Assembly (NCBI GenBank): GCA_009701885.1
Contig: WLJH01000001.1
Coordinates: forward strand, 62,001 to 126,000
Direction: 5' to 3'
Source: Actinomycetota bacterium
GTDB taxonomy: Bacteria; Actinomycetota; Actinomycetes; Propionibacteriales; Nocardioidaceae
DNA: 64,000 nt
The position numbers and the translations under genes are program-made. The notes below the pieces were generated by a model. That model was not told the DNA's origin, did not search any database, and saw only the letters and a list, made by a program, of their open reading frames with translations. Within the stretch, counting starts at the first letter, position 1. The number at the start of each line of letters is the position of its first letter. Below, piece by piece: positions 36,242 to 45,024 of the stretch.

Positions 36242-37456
36242 GTGGACATGGGTTACTCAGCAGCCGACGAGGCGTTCCGCGCCGACCGGCGCGCCTTCCT
36301 CGAGGACCACCTGGCCGGGGAGTGGAAGGGCCTGCGCGGCCTCGGCGGGCCCGGGCGCGACCACGAGGCGCTCGACGAGCGGCTGGAGTGGAACCGCTTC
36401 CTGGCGCGCGAGGGCTGGACCTGCGTGGGCTGGCCGACCGAGCACGGCGGGCGCGGGCTCAGCCTGTGGCAGCAGGTGATCTTCCACGAGGAGTACGCCC
36501 GGGCCAACGCGCCCGCCACCGTGAACCACCTCGGCGAGCAGCTGGTGGGGCCGACCCTGCTGGCCTTCGGCACCGACGCGCAGCGCGAGCGGTTCCTCCG
36601 CCCCATCCGTGAGGTCGAGGAGCTGTGGGCGCAGGGCTACTCCGAGCCCGGCGCCGGTTCCGACCTCGCCAACGTGCAGACCCGTGCGCGGCTCTCGGAC
36701 GACGGCTCGCAGTGGGTGGTCGACGGGCAGAAGGTGTGGACCTCGAACGCCCACTTCTCCCAGTGGGTCTTCGTCGTCGCCCGCACCGAGCCCGGCTCGC
36801 AGCGCCACCACGGCCTCTCCTTCCTGCTCGTGCCGCTCGACCAGCCGGGCATCGAGGTGAGGCCGATCGAGCAGCTGACCGGTGGGTCGGAGTTCAACGA
36901 GGTCTTCTTCACCGGTGCCGTCACCGACGCCGACCTGGTCGTCGGTGAGCCGGGTCGTGGCTGGGGCGTGGCCATGGGCCTGCTCGGCTTCGAGCGGGGT
37001 GTGTCCACGCTGGGCCAGGTCGTCGGCTTCCAGCGCGAGCTGGCCGTGGTCTGCGAGCGGGCCCGCGCCAACGGCGCGATCGACGACCCGGTGCTGCGCG
37101 ACCGGCTCGCCTCGCTGCAGGCCGAGCTCACCGTCATGCGCGCCAACGGCATCCGCGGGCTGTCCTCGGTCAGCGGCGGCGAGGACTCCGCCGCCGGCGG
37201 GGGAGCCGGGTCGATCTTCAAGATCGTCTGGGCCAACTGGCACCAGCGTCTCGGCGAGGTGGCCATGGACGTGCTCGGCGCCGAGGGGCTGCTGCAGTCG
37301 CCGGAGGCCGGGCCCGGGGCCTACGAGCTGGACGAGCTCCAGCGGATCTTCCTCTTCGCACGCGCCGACACCATCTACGGCGGCAGCGACGAGGTGCAGA
37401 AGAACATCCTGGCCGAGCGCGTGCTCGGTCTGCCCCGCGAACCCAAGGGAGCCTGA
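36242..37456 (+). CDS. ipdE1: IpdE1 (FadE30) acyl-CoA dehydrogenase (404 aa)
   Basis: This is the alpha partner of IpdE2, dehydrogenating the propionyl side chain of 5OH-HIP-CoA at the start of C/D-ring beta-oxidation. EYARANAPATVNHLGEQLVG, GYSEPGAGSDLANVQTRARL, DGQKVWTSNAHFSQWVFVVA and ADTIYGGSDEVQKNILAERV run the whole length as in FadE30. The start is GTG 36242, 7 nt after the TAGGGT element and in line with the leaderless pattern; ATG 36248 is the alternative. Its location on the opposite strand from IpdE2 matches the divergent arrangement known in mycobacteria. Confidence 0.91.
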   Translation: MDMGYSAADEAFRADRRAFLEDHLAGEWKGLRGLGGPGRDHEALDERLEWNRFLAREGWTCVGWPTEHGGRGLSLWQQVIFHEEYARANAPATVNHLGEQLVGPTLLAFGTDAQRERFLRPIREVEELWAQGYSEPGAGSDLANVQTRARLSDDGSQWVVDGQKVWTSNAHFSQWVFVVARTEPGSQRHHGLSFLLVPLDQPGIEVRPIEQLTGGSEFNEVFFTGAVTDADLVVGEPGRGWGVAMGLLGFERGVSTLGQVVGFQRELAVVCERARANGAIDDPVLRDRLASLQAELTVMRANGIRGLSSVSGGEDSAAGGGAGSIFKIVWANWHQRLGEVAMDVLGAEGLLQSPEAGPGAYELDELQRIFLFARADTIYGGSDEVQKNILAERVLGLPREPKGA

Positions 37457-37459
37457 CCC

Positions 37460-38263
37460 ATGACGACCACGCGACCGGAGCAGCCCACCCCGGCGTACGT
37501 CCCCCCGCACGACCTGCTGCGCGGCAAGGTGGTCGCCGTGACCGCTGGTGCCGGTGCCGGCATCGGCGCCGCGGTGGTGCGGCGGGTGCTGGAGGAGGGC
37601 GCGAAGGCCGTCGTCTTCTCCGACACCCACGCGCGGCGGCTCGCCGAGGCCGAGGAGGCGCTGGCCGCCGAGTTCGGCGCCGAGCGGGTGCGCCAGCTGG
37701 TCTGCGACGTCACCAAGGAGGAGGACGTCCAGGCGATGCTCGACGTCGCCGACGAGCTGGGCGGCGTGGACGTGATGATCAACAACGCCGGCCTCGGCGG
37801 CACCACCTCGGTGCTGGAGATGACCGACGAGCAGTGGCTGAAGGTCCTCGACATCACCCTCAACGGCGCCTTCCGGTGCGTGCGGGCCGCCGGCCAGCGC
37901 ATGGTCGCAGCCGGCACCCGCGGCGTGATCGTCAACAACGCCTCGGTCATCGGCTGGCGCGCCCAGGAGGGCCAGGCCCACTACGCCGCAGCCAAGGCCG
38001 GCGTCATGGCGCTGACCCGCTGTGCGGCGCTCGACCTGGCCCCCCACGGCATCCGGGTCAACGCCGTCAGCCCGTCCCTGGCCATGCACCCGTTCCTGGA
38101 GAAGGTCACCTCGCCCGAGCTGCTGCACGAGCTGAAGCAGCGCGAGGCGTTCGGTCGCGCGGCCGAGCCGTGGGAGATCGCGAACGTGATGGTCTTCCTG
38201 GCCAGCGACTACGCCTCCTACCTCACCGGCGAGGTCGTGTCGGCGAGCAGCCAGCATGCCTGA
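37460..38263 (+). CDS. ipdF: IpdF-type short-chain dehydrogenase (267 aa)
   Basis: This SDR has the NAD-binding loop VTAGAGAGIGAAVVRRVL, NNAG at MINNAGLGGT, and catalytic Ser-Tyr-Lys in VNNASVIGWRAQEGQAHYAA followed by AKAG. The homologous gene between fadE30 and kstR2 in mycobacteria (Rv3559c) is assigned to oxidation of the hydroxyl of 5OH-HIP-derived CoA esters. It begins 3 bp after the FadE30 stop and overlaps the KstR2 gene by 8 bp. Confidence 0.87.
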   Translation: MTTTRPEQPTPAYVPPHDLLRGKVVAVTAGAGAGIGAAVVRRVLEEGAKAVVFSDTHARRLAEAEEALAAEFGAERVRQLVCDVTKEEDVQAMLDVADELGGVDVMINNAGLGGTTSVLEMTDEQWLKVLDITLNGAFRCVRAAGQRMVAAGTRGVIVNNASVIGWRAQEGQAHYAAAKAGVMALTRCAALDLAPHGIRVNAVSPSLAMHPFLEKVTSPELLHELKQREAFGRAAEPWEIANVMVFLASDYASYLTGEVVSASSQHA

Positions 38264-38873
38264 CCAGGCCGGCGGCTCGACGGCGACGGAGTCGCGGCGC
38301 GAGGAGCTGCTGCGGATCGCGGCCGACCTCTTCGCGAGCAAGGGATTCCGCAACACCACGGTGCGTGACATCGCCGACGCGGCCGGCATCCTCTCGGGCA
38401 GCCTCTACCACCACTTCGACTCGAAGGAGTCGATGGTCGACGAGCTGATGCGCACTTTCCAGGCCGAGCTGTTCGCGGCGTACGACGAGATCCTGGCCAG
38501 CAGCGACGACGCCCGGACCAAGCTGGAGCGGGCGGTGCGGTTGTCCTTCGACACCATCGAGCGCCGCGGCGCCGAGGTGGCGATCTTCCAGAACGAGGCG
38601 GCCACGCTCGGCGCCTCGGAGCGCTTCGGCTACCTCGCCGAGCGCAACCGGCAGTCCCGCGACGTCTGGGTCACCCTGCTGACCGAGGGCGTGCAGTCCG
38701 GGGCCCTGCGCCCGGACCTCGACATCACGCTCACCTACCGCTTCATCCGCGACACCGTCTGGGTCGCGGTCCGGTGGTACCGCCCCGGCGGGCCGCACAC
38801 GGCCACGCAGGTGGCCGACCAGTACCTCACCATCCTGCTCGACGGAATCGCGAAGGGAACCCCCCATGCCTGA
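38256..38873 (+). CDS. kstR2: KstR2 TetR-family repressor (205 aa)
   Basis: The N-terminal helix-turn-helix spans about residues 28-57 (TTVRDIADAAGILSGSLYHH), nearly identical to mycobacterial KstR2; the C-terminal ligand domain ends with YRFIRDTVWVAVRWYRPGGP, also characteristic. HIP-CoA binding relieves repression in the studied orthologue. The gene is third in the operon controlled by the KstR2 operator at 36216, so it should repress its own synthesis. It overlaps ipdF by 8 bp and fadA6 by 8 bp. Confidence 0.95.
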   Translation: MPDQAGGSTATESRREELLRIAADLFASKGFRNTTVRDIADAAGILSGSLYHHFDSKESMVDELMRTFQAELFAAYDEILASSDDARTKLERAVRLSFDTIERRGAEVAIFQNEAATLGASERFGYLAERNRQSRDVWVTLLTEGVQSGALRPDLDITLTYRFIRDTVWVAVRWYRPGGPHTATQVADQYLTILLDGIAKGTPHA

Positions 38874-40029
38874 GGCCTACATCATCGACGCCGTCCGCAC
38901 GCCGGTCGGCAAGCGCGGGGGCGCCCTCGCGGGCGTGCACTCCGCCGACCTCGGTGCGCACGTGCTCTCCGCCCTGATGACTCGCACGGGTGTCGACCCG
39001 GGCGCCGTGGACGACGTGATCATGGGGTGCTGCGACACCATCGGCTCCCAGGCCGGTGACGTCGCCCGCTCCGCCTGGCTGGTCGCCGGGCTGCCCGACC
39101 ACGTGCCGGGCGTGACCATCGACCGACAGTGCGGCTCCTCGCAGCAGGCGGTCCACTTCGCGGCGCAGGGCGTCATGTCCGGCACCCAGGACCTCGTCGT
39201 CGCCGGGGGCCTGCAGAACATGTCGGCGATCCCGATCTCGGCGGCGATGCTGGTCGGTCAGCAGTACGGCTTCACCACGCCCTTCGCGGAGTCGCCGGGC
39301 TGGAACGCGCGGTACGGCGACCAGGAGGTCTCGCAGTTCAGGTCGGCCGAGATGATCGCGGAGAAGTGGGACATCACGCGCGAGGACATGGAGGCCTTCG
39401 CGCTCGCCTCGCACCAGCGTGCGCTCGCCGCCATCGCCGAGGGCCGCTTCGCCGGCGAGATCGCTCCGGTCACGCTCGCCGACGGCACCGTCTTCGACAC
39501 CGACCAGTGCCCGCGGGACACCTCGCTCGAGAAGATGGCCGGCCTGCAGCCGCTGGCCCCCGGTGGCCGGATCACCGCCGCCGTGGCCTCGCAGATCTGC
39601 GACGCCTCGACCGCGATGCTCATCGCCTCGGAGGGGGCCGTCTCCGAGCACGGGCTCACGCCCCGCGCCCGCGTGCACCACCTGTCGGTGCGCGGCGACG
39701 ACCCGGTCTGGATGCTCACCGGGCCGATCGAGGCGACCAAGCACGCCCTGGCCAGGTCCGGGCTCTCGATCGACGACATCGACCTGTTCGAGTGCAACGA
39801 GGCCTTCGCCTCCGTCGTCCTGGCCTGGATGAAGGAGACCGGCGCGCCGCACGAGAAGGTCAACGTCAACGGCGGCGGCATCTCGCTCGGCCACCCGATC
39901 GGCGCCACCGGCACCCGGCTCATGACCACGATGCTCAACGAGCTCGAGCGCACCGGCGGCCGCTACGGCCTGCAGACGATGTGCGAGGGCGGCGGCCAGG
40001 CCAACGTCACCATCATCGAGCGTCTCTGA
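38866..40029 (+). CDS. fadA6: FadA6 thiolase (387 aa)
   Basis: This thiolase acts late in C/D-ring catabolism on the ring-opened beta-keto CoA esters. The nucleophile is C89 (DRQCGSSQQ), H343 (GHPIGATGT) and C373 (CEGGGQAN) complete the site, and the NEAF motif is [13 protein letters not shown] 38866 overlaps the KstR2 stop. It ends the plus-strand KstR2 operon; a convergent unrelated gene follows after 27 bp. Confidence 0.92.
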   Translation: MPEAYIIDAVRTPVGKRGGALAGVHSADLGAHVLSALMTRTGVDPGAVDDVIMGCCDTIGSQAGDVARSAWLVAGLPDHVPGVTIDRQCGSSQQAVHFAAQGVMSGTQDLVVAGGLQNMSAIPISAAMLVGQQYGFTTPFAESPGWNARYGDQEVSQFRSAEMIAEKWDITREDMEAFALASHQRALAAIAEGRFAGEIAPVTLADGTVFDTDQCPRDTSLEKMAGLQPLAPGGRITAAVASQICDASTAMLIASEGAVSEHGLTPRARVHHLSVRGDDPVWMLTGPIEATKHALARSGLSIDDIDLFECNEAFASVVLAWMKETGAPHEKVNVNGGGISLGHPIGATGTRLMTTMLNELERTGGRYGLQTMCEGGGQANVTIIERL

Positions 40030-40056
40030 CGCTGCGGATCCGGGCTCCTCTGGACC

Positions 40057-41598
40057 TCAGGGGAGCCAGGAGTCGCCACTGCCGAGCGGGAACCACAGCT
40101 CGCCGCGGTAGGTGTTGCCCGTCGTGGTGAAGGTCCCGTCCACCCACCCGACGTACCAGCCGGCACGGATGTCGTTGTCGCTCAGCACCAGGTGCGCGGG
40201 CGTGCAGGCCCCGTAGCAGCCGAAGCCGTAGGACTTCGCGCCGGTGAGCCGGACGGTGTTGCCGGTGGCCACCGTGTCGACGACCGGGCCCCAGACCTGC
40301 CCCGGGCCGCGCGTCATGAGGAACGTGCCCTCCTCGGCGCTGCTGGTCACGGTGTTGCCCAGCACGCGGGTGCCCGTGGTGCGGGAGCCGCCGAGCTCGG
40401 TGAACGCCAGGTCGTCGGTGGAGGTGTTGCCCTCGATCAGGGTGCCGACGGCCTGGTAGACCTCGACCGCGGCGCCGTCGACCCGGTAGTCCGGCGAGGG
40501 GGCGTGGTGCCCGGAGATCCGGTTGCCGAGGACCCGGGCGTGGTCGCCGTTCACCTCGATGCCGAAGGCGCCGTAGTCGTCGTCCGGACCGTGGGTGTCG
40601 GGTGCCATGAGCGTGTTGTCGTGGACGTACGACGCCGTGACGGTCGCGCGCTCCGAGCCCTCGCGGATCCAGACGCCGGCGACGCTGCCCGAGGCCTCGA
40701 CGCCGTCCAGCAGGACGTCGTCGCCCTCGACCCGGAAACCGGCGCGGCCGCAGTCGTGGGCGTGCACGCCGCTCACGGTCGACCAGCTGCCCTGCAGCAG
40801 GACGCACCGGCCGTCGGAGACCAGCGGGGCGGATCCTTCGCCGTACGCCTCGACCCGGATGGGTGCCGCGGCAGTACCGCTCTCGCCGAGGACGAGCTCA
40901 CCCACGTGGACCGAGCCGGCACGCAGCCGCAGCACCTCGCCGGGGGCCAGGGTCTCCGCGCTCGCGCGGGTCAAGGTGCGCCAGGCCGTGGCGGGGCTGC
41001 GTCCGTCGGCGGTGTCGGAGCCCGCGACCGGATCGACGTGGAAGGCGGTCGGTGCGGGGTCGGGGGTGGCCGTGGGACCGGGGGTCTCGGGCGTGGCGGT
41101 GGGCTGCGGGGTGGGCAGCACGGTCGGCTCGGCCGTCGGCGAGGGCGACACCGTCGCGGTAGGCGTCGGCTCGGCAGTGGGAGTCGGCTCGACGGTGGGG
41201 GTCGGGGTCGCGGTCGGCTCGGCAGTGGGGGTGGCGGTCGGCTCGACGGTGGGGGTGGCGGTCGGCTCAACGGTGGGGGTGGTGCCGCCGCCCGTACCGC
41301 CCTGCCCGCCTTTGCCGCCGCCCTTGCCCCCCTTCTTGTCGTCCTGCTGCCGCTTGCAGCGGCGCTCGCGCTTGGCGCTGTCGAGCTTGGCGCAGGCCCG
41401 GCGCTGGGCGCGCTCGCCCGTGTCCGCGCGTCGTGCGCTGGTCGACACCGCGGCGGCGCGTGAGCCGAGGTCGTCGACGCCACGGGAGACCGGCTCGTCA
41501 GCGGTGCGGGCCGAGACGGGCGTGGTGGCCATGGCGGCGAGGATCACCAGGACCGAGACCGAGAAGAGCAGGAGTCGCCAGAGGGACGCAACGGACAT
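40057..41598 (-). CDS. Secreted right-handed beta-helix protein with Pro/Thr linker (513 aa)
   Basis: An N-terminal signal segment (about residues 7-30, LLLFSVSVLVILAAMATTPV) is followed by a basic KKGGKGGGKGGQ region and a Thr/Pro/Glu linker of about 70 residues made of TPTVEPTA-type repeats. From about residue 187 parallel beta-helix rungs are seen (VLGNRISGHHAP, LIEGNTSTDDLAF, VLGNTVTSSAEE, VATGNTVRLTG). The C-terminal part holds a CYGAC pair. Such proteins are polysaccharide lyase-like or surface binding. It has no link to sterol genes and sits inside the KstR2 regulon. Confidence 0.75.
   Translation of the reverse strand: MSVASLWRLLLFSVSVLVILAAMATTPVSARTADEPVSRGVDDLGSRAAAVSTSARRADTGERAQRRACAKLDSAKRERRCKRQQDDKKGGKGGGKGGQGGTGGGTTPTVEPTATPTVEPTATPTAEPTATPTPTVEPTPTAEPTPTATVSPSPTAEPTVLPTPQPTATPETPGPTATPDPAPTAFHVDPVAGSDTADGRSPATAWRTLTRASAETLAPGEVLRLRAGSVHVGELVLGESGTAAAPIRVEAYGEGSAPLVSDGRCVLLQGSWSTVSGVHAHDCGRAGFRVEGDDVLLDGVEASGSVAGVWIREGSERATVTASYVHDNTLMAPDTHGPDDDYGAFGIEVNGDHARVLGNRISGHHAPSPDYRVDGAAVEVYQAVGTLIEGNTSTDDLAFTELGGSRTTGTRVLGNTVTSSAEEGTFLMTRGPGQVWGPVVDTVATGNTVRLTGAKSYGFGCYGACTPAHLVLSDNDIRAGWYVGWVDGTFTTTGNTYRGELWFPLGSGDSWLP
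41120..41285. repeat. Tandem repeat coding the Pro/Thr linker
   Basis: Short units of the type GTGGGGGTGGCGGTCGGCTC recur with small changes across this stretch on the plus strand, coding the repeated Thr-Pro-Thr-x-Glu-Pro segment of the minus-strand beta-helix protein. Copy number is likely to vary by slippage. Confidence 0.7.
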
Positions 41599-41731
41599 GG
41601 GGGTGCTCCGAGACCATGGGGGGTGGGGGGTGAGCCCACCGGTGGGTCGCCGGAGGGATCACCCCACGCTTCGGTCGCGGGACACGCGGACCTGAGGTCC
41701 CGCGCACGAAACCGCCCTCGTGGTCCCGGAG

Positions 41732-41749
41732 ATGGCCCGAACGGGCCAT
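41732..41749 (-). terminator. Short hairpin downstream of the PHP-domain gene
   Basis: ATGGCCCG and CGGGCCAT form an 8-bp perfect stem around AA. It begins 12 bp beyond the stop of the minus-strand PHP gene. No T-run follows, which is common for high-GC actinobacteria. Confidence 0.4.
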
Positions 41750-41760
41750 GCCGGGCAGCG

Positions 41761-43095
41761 TCAGGCGGCGGGTTCCACCCACCACGGACTGGTGTAGGCG
41801 ATCCCCAGGTCGTTGCAGGGGTGCCCGTCGGGACCCGGCGTCGCATTGGGCTGGTCGGGGTCGGAGATCCGCACGAGCAGCCAGTCGCCGTCGGCCACGT
41901 CGACCCGGGTCCGCAGCTCCAGCACGGGGCCGACGGAGAACTCCTCGACCGCCACCACCTCGGGCACCTCCGGGCCCGGACGCAGCACCTGGGCCGCGAG
42001 GCGCCGCCCGCGCCAGGAGCGGTCCCGGGCCAGGTCCAGCCGCAGGGTCAGCTCTCCCTTCCCGCCGCGCAGGGGGATGGTGCTGCCCATCCGTACCGGG
42101 CGGCCGCGGCGTGGTGTGGCCGTGGCGTCCAGGCGCAGCCCCGAGGTACGGGTCGCGAAGAACCGGCGCTGTCGCATCGCGCGCTTCACCCCGGCGCGGG
42201 AGTGGTCGGTGACCCACAGCCCCGTGCGGCCCTTGCCCTCCGGGAAGCCCCAGTCGGTGCCGTGCTCGTCGGTCACCCCGGCGATGCCCGTGCGCCACCC
42301 GGCGTTGAGGCAGGCCACCAGCGGGCTCGAGCTGCCGTCGGCGTACCCCTCGAAGAGGTAGTCGTCGGAGCGGTTGAACATCTCCAGGCTCACCACCCGG
42401 TCGCGCACCCGCTCGTCGTAGTAGAACTCCTGGAAGCGGCCCGGCTCGCGGCCCGGGTGGTTGAAGCCGGCCAGGCCGTCCGCGCCTCCGTCGAGGAGCA
42501 GCCCCGGCTCGCGAGCCAGCCAGCTGAGGAACGGCTGCATGAGGCCGGCCTGGAGCACGTCGACGTAGTGCTCGGTGAACCACACGTTGACGTGGCCGAT
42601 GAGCGGCTCGGTCCACTCGAACCCACGGATCGCCGTGAACGCGCCGTCGGTGTCCGCGGTGTCGGCGAGCACCTTGGTGCGGGCCCAGTCGGCCTGGTGG
42701 ATGCCGGCGAACTGCTTGTACTCCGGCGGCAGGGCGCCCGCGAGGACCTCCCCGAGCAGGTTGTCGCCGATCGTCGCGTGGTCGGTCAGCGCCGCGACGT
42801 CCAGACCCGCCGCGCGCATCGAGTCGAAGGCCAGCGCCGGATCGCCGTCCCCGTCGGAGAGCAGCGTGTGGTTGTGCAGGTCGGCGTGCAGCAGGCGGGT
42901 GCCCCGGGTGATCCGGCTGGTGCGGCTCGCCCCGGTGCCGGGTCGGGCCTCGGCCGACAGCGCCGTGCCGGTCGCGGCACCCAGCCCGGCGGCGGTCCCG
43001 GCGCCGGCGATCAGCAGGCCTGCGCCCGCCTGGGCGAAGGTGCGGCGCGACATCGGACGGGTGGGAGCGGTGTGGCGGTGGCCGTCGGTGCACAT
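41761..43095 (-). CDS. Tat-exported PHP-domain protein (444 aa)
   Basis: A twin-arginine signal (PMSRRTFAQAGAGLLIAGAG) starts at residue 14 and is followed by an Ala-rich hydrophobic stretch, so the protein is exported folded. The PHP metal motif HADLHNHTLLSDGDG (HxH) and ALTDHATIGDNL follow; FNHPGREPGRF and TDEHGTDWGF supply further ligands. These point to a metal-dependent phosphoesterase or hydrolase; similar proteins are annotated as DUF3604-like. ATG 43095 is chosen to leave the Tat motif preceded by a short N-region; 43053 would start exactly at MSRRTF. Confidence 0.75.
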   Translation of the reverse strand: MCTDGHRHTAPTRPMSRRTFAQAGAGLLIAGAGTAAGLGAATGTALSAEARPGTGASRTSRITRGTRLLHADLHNHTLLSDGDGDPALAFDSMRAAGLDVAALTDHATIGDNLLGEVLAGALPPEYKQFAGIHQADWARTKVLADTADTDGAFTAIRGFEWTEPLIGHVNVWFTEHYVDVLQAGLMQPFLSWLAREPGLLLDGGADGLAGFNHPGREPGRFQEFYYDERVRDRVVSLEMFNRSDDYLFEGYADGSSSPLVACLNAGWRTGIAGVTDEHGTDWGFPEGKGRTGLWVTDHSRAGVKRAMRQRRFFATRTSGLRLDATATPRRGRPVRMGSTIPLRGGKGELTLRLDLARDRSWRGRRLAAQVLRPGPEVPEVVAVEEFSVGPVLELRTRVDVADGDWLLVRISDPDQPNATPGPDGHPCNDLGIAYTSPWWVEPAA

Positions 43096-43204
43096 GTCCT
43101 GGTCAACGTCCTGGTGGCGGCGGGGTGAGGGAAGCCCGGGTGAACGCTCGTCGACGAACGGGCGCCGGGCGGCGCAGCGGTACCGGTGGGATAGGTTCGC
43201 GCTC

Positions 43205-43858
43205 GTGATCGCCCTGCCCGCCCACGGCTTCGTGATGCTCTCGATGCCCAAGTGCGCGTCGACGACGCTGGTCACCACGCTCAAGGGCCATGCGGAGATC
43301 CTGATGCGGGTCAACCCCAAGCTCAAGCACATGAACACGCGCACGTTCACGAAGCGGATGGTCCCGGTGCTGGCGGGGGCGGGCTACGCGCGCAGCGACT
43401 ACGAGCTCGTCACGCTGTTCCGCGAGCCGGTCTCCTGGCTGGAGTCCTGGTGGCGCTACCGGCAGCGTCCGGCCCTGGCCGAGAAGGCCGACGGCAAGTG
43501 GACGGGCGAGACCTCCTTCGAGGAGTTCGTCGTCGCCCACATCGAGGGTGCGCCGGGCTCGATCTCCGGCCGGCAGGCGCGGTTCGTGTCCCTCGACGAC
43601 GACCTCACCATCGGGGTCGACCGGATCTTCGCCCTCGAGCGCCCGGACGCATGGCAGGGCTACATCGACCGCAGGCTCGGGCGTGAGGTCGAGGTCGTCA
43701 CCAAGAACTGGTCGACCTCGCAGGCGCTCCCCGAGCTCTCCGAGGGCACGCGTGCGCGCCTGACCGAGCACTACCGCGCGGAGTACGACATCTGGCAGCA
43801 CCTGCTCGACCACGAGGGTGAGTGGGCGCCGCCGGCGGGGTACGTCCCGGGGCGCTGA
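43205..43858 (+). CDS. Sulfotransferase-like protein (217 aa)
   Basis: VMLSMPKCASTTLVTTLKGH resembles the 5'-phosphosulfate loop of PAPS-dependent sulfotransferases, and LVTLFREPVSWLESWWRYRQ resembles the 3'-phosphate-binding motif with Arg and Ser/Trp. The acceptor is unknown. GTG 43205 is used. It is convergent with the IpdC gene and forms with the two preceding genes a non-steroid block. Confidence 0.7.
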   Translation: MIALPAHGFVMLSMPKCASTTLVTTLKGHAEILMRVNPKLKHMNTRTFTKRMVPVLAGAGYARSDYELVTLFREPVSWLESWWRYRQRPALAEKADGKWTGETSFEEFVVAHIEGAPGSISGRQARFVSLDDDLTIGVDRIFALERPDAWQGYIDRRLGREVEVVTKNWSTSQALPELSEGTRARLTEHYRAEYDIWQHLLDHEGEWAPPAGYVPGR

Positions 43859-43871
43859 GCCCCGGCCCGGC

Positions 43872-44954
43872 TCAGACCACGTACGACGCCCCGCGGCGCA
43901 GCTCCGCGACCGCGCCGGTCACGACCCGGTCGATGAGCTCCTCGCAGGTCGGCAGGTCGTCGATCAGACCCACCACCTGGCCGGAGGCGAGCACCCCGGC
44001 GTCGGTGTCGCCGTCGACCAGGCCGGCCTTGAGCATGGTGGGGGTGTTGGCCGCGAGGGCCATCTGGCCCAGGGTGCGGCCCGAGGCCTTCTTCATGGCC
44101 CGCCCGTCCTTGGCGATCTCCACCCACGACATGCCGGAGTCCTTCTTGAACTCCAAGGTGCGCTTCGTGGTGGGGCCCAGACGCTTCCAGCGCGAGGACT
44201 CCTCCACCTGCTCGACCAGGTCGGTGCGCAGCATCCGGTGCGGCATCCCGTCCACCTTCGCGGTGACGACCGTGTCGGTGAGGCCCCGCTCGAGGTAGAG
44301 CTGCTTCACCGCGTCGGGCACCGCCGAGTCGGCCGTGAGGAGGAACCGGGTTCCCATGCCGACCGCCGAGGCGCCGTACGTCAGGGCGGCCGCGAGGCCA
44401 CGGCCGTCGAAGAAGCCGCCGGCGGCCACGACCGGGATGTCGCTGCCGATGCCGTGGAGGGCGTCGAGGACCGAGGGGAGCAGGAGCGTGGTCGGGACCG
44501 GGCCGGTGTGGCCGCCGCCCTCGCCGCCCTGCACCATCACCGCGTCCGCGCCCCAGCCGGCCACCTTGACCGCGTGCTTGGCCGCACCGATCGAGGGCAT
44601 GACCACGATGCCGTGGTCCTTGAGCCGCTTCACGAGCTCGGCCTTGGGCTGCAGGGCGAACGAGGCGACCTTGACGCCGTGCTCGATCAGCAGCTCCACG
44701 CGCTGCGGAGCATCGCTGGCGTCGGCGCGCAGGTTCACGCCGAAGGGCTGGTCGGTGCGGCCCTTGACCTCGACGATCGCCGCCTCCAGCTCCTCGTAGG
44801 ACATCGTCGCGCTGGCGAGGATGCCGAGGCCTCCGGCGTTGGCGGTGCCACTGACGAGTCGGGGCCCGGAGACCCAGCCCATGCCGGTCTGCACGACCGG
44901 GTGGCGCACGCCGACCAGGTCGGTGAACGGGGTGCGGATCTGCTGCTCGATCAT
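43872..44954 (-). CDS. ipdC: IpdC flavin-dependent oxidoreductase, nitronate monooxygenase family (360 aa)
   Basis: A TIM-barrel FMN enzyme: VQTGMGWVSGPRLVSGTANA, VMVQGGEGGGHTG (phosphate loop) and VVAAGGFFDGRGLAAALTYG. In the C/D-ring pathway IpdC oxidises the ring system to give the substrate hydrolysed by EchA20. The orthologue (Rv3553) lies beside ipdAB in mycobacteria, and here too, 70 bp downstream of ipdB on the same strand. It is probably the last gene of the KstR2-controlled echA20-ipdA-ipdB-ipdC operon. Confidence 0.88.
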   Translation of the reverse strand: MIEQQIRTPFTDLVGVRHPVVQTGMGWVSGPRLVSGTANAGGLGILASATMSYEELEAAIVEVKGRTDQPFGVNLRADASDAPQRVELLIEHGVKVASFALQPKAELVKRLKDHGIVVMPSIGAAKHAVKVAGWGADAVMVQGGEGGGHTGPVPTTLLLPSVLDALHGIGSDIPVVAAGGFFDGRGLAAALTYGASAVGMGTRFLLTADSAVPDAVKQLYLERGLTDTVVTAKVDGMPHRMLRTDLVEQVEESSRWKRLGPTTKRTLEFKKDSGMSWVEIAKDGRAMKKASGRTLGQMALAANTPTMLKAGLVDGDTDAGVLASGQVVGLIDDLPTCEELIDRVVTGAVAELRRGASYVV

Positions 44955-45024
44955 CTCGGGGTCCCCTCGAAAGCGTGGAGTGGAGGAGCGAAGCGGGGGA
45001 ACGGAGCGGTTTCGTGGGGTGAGG

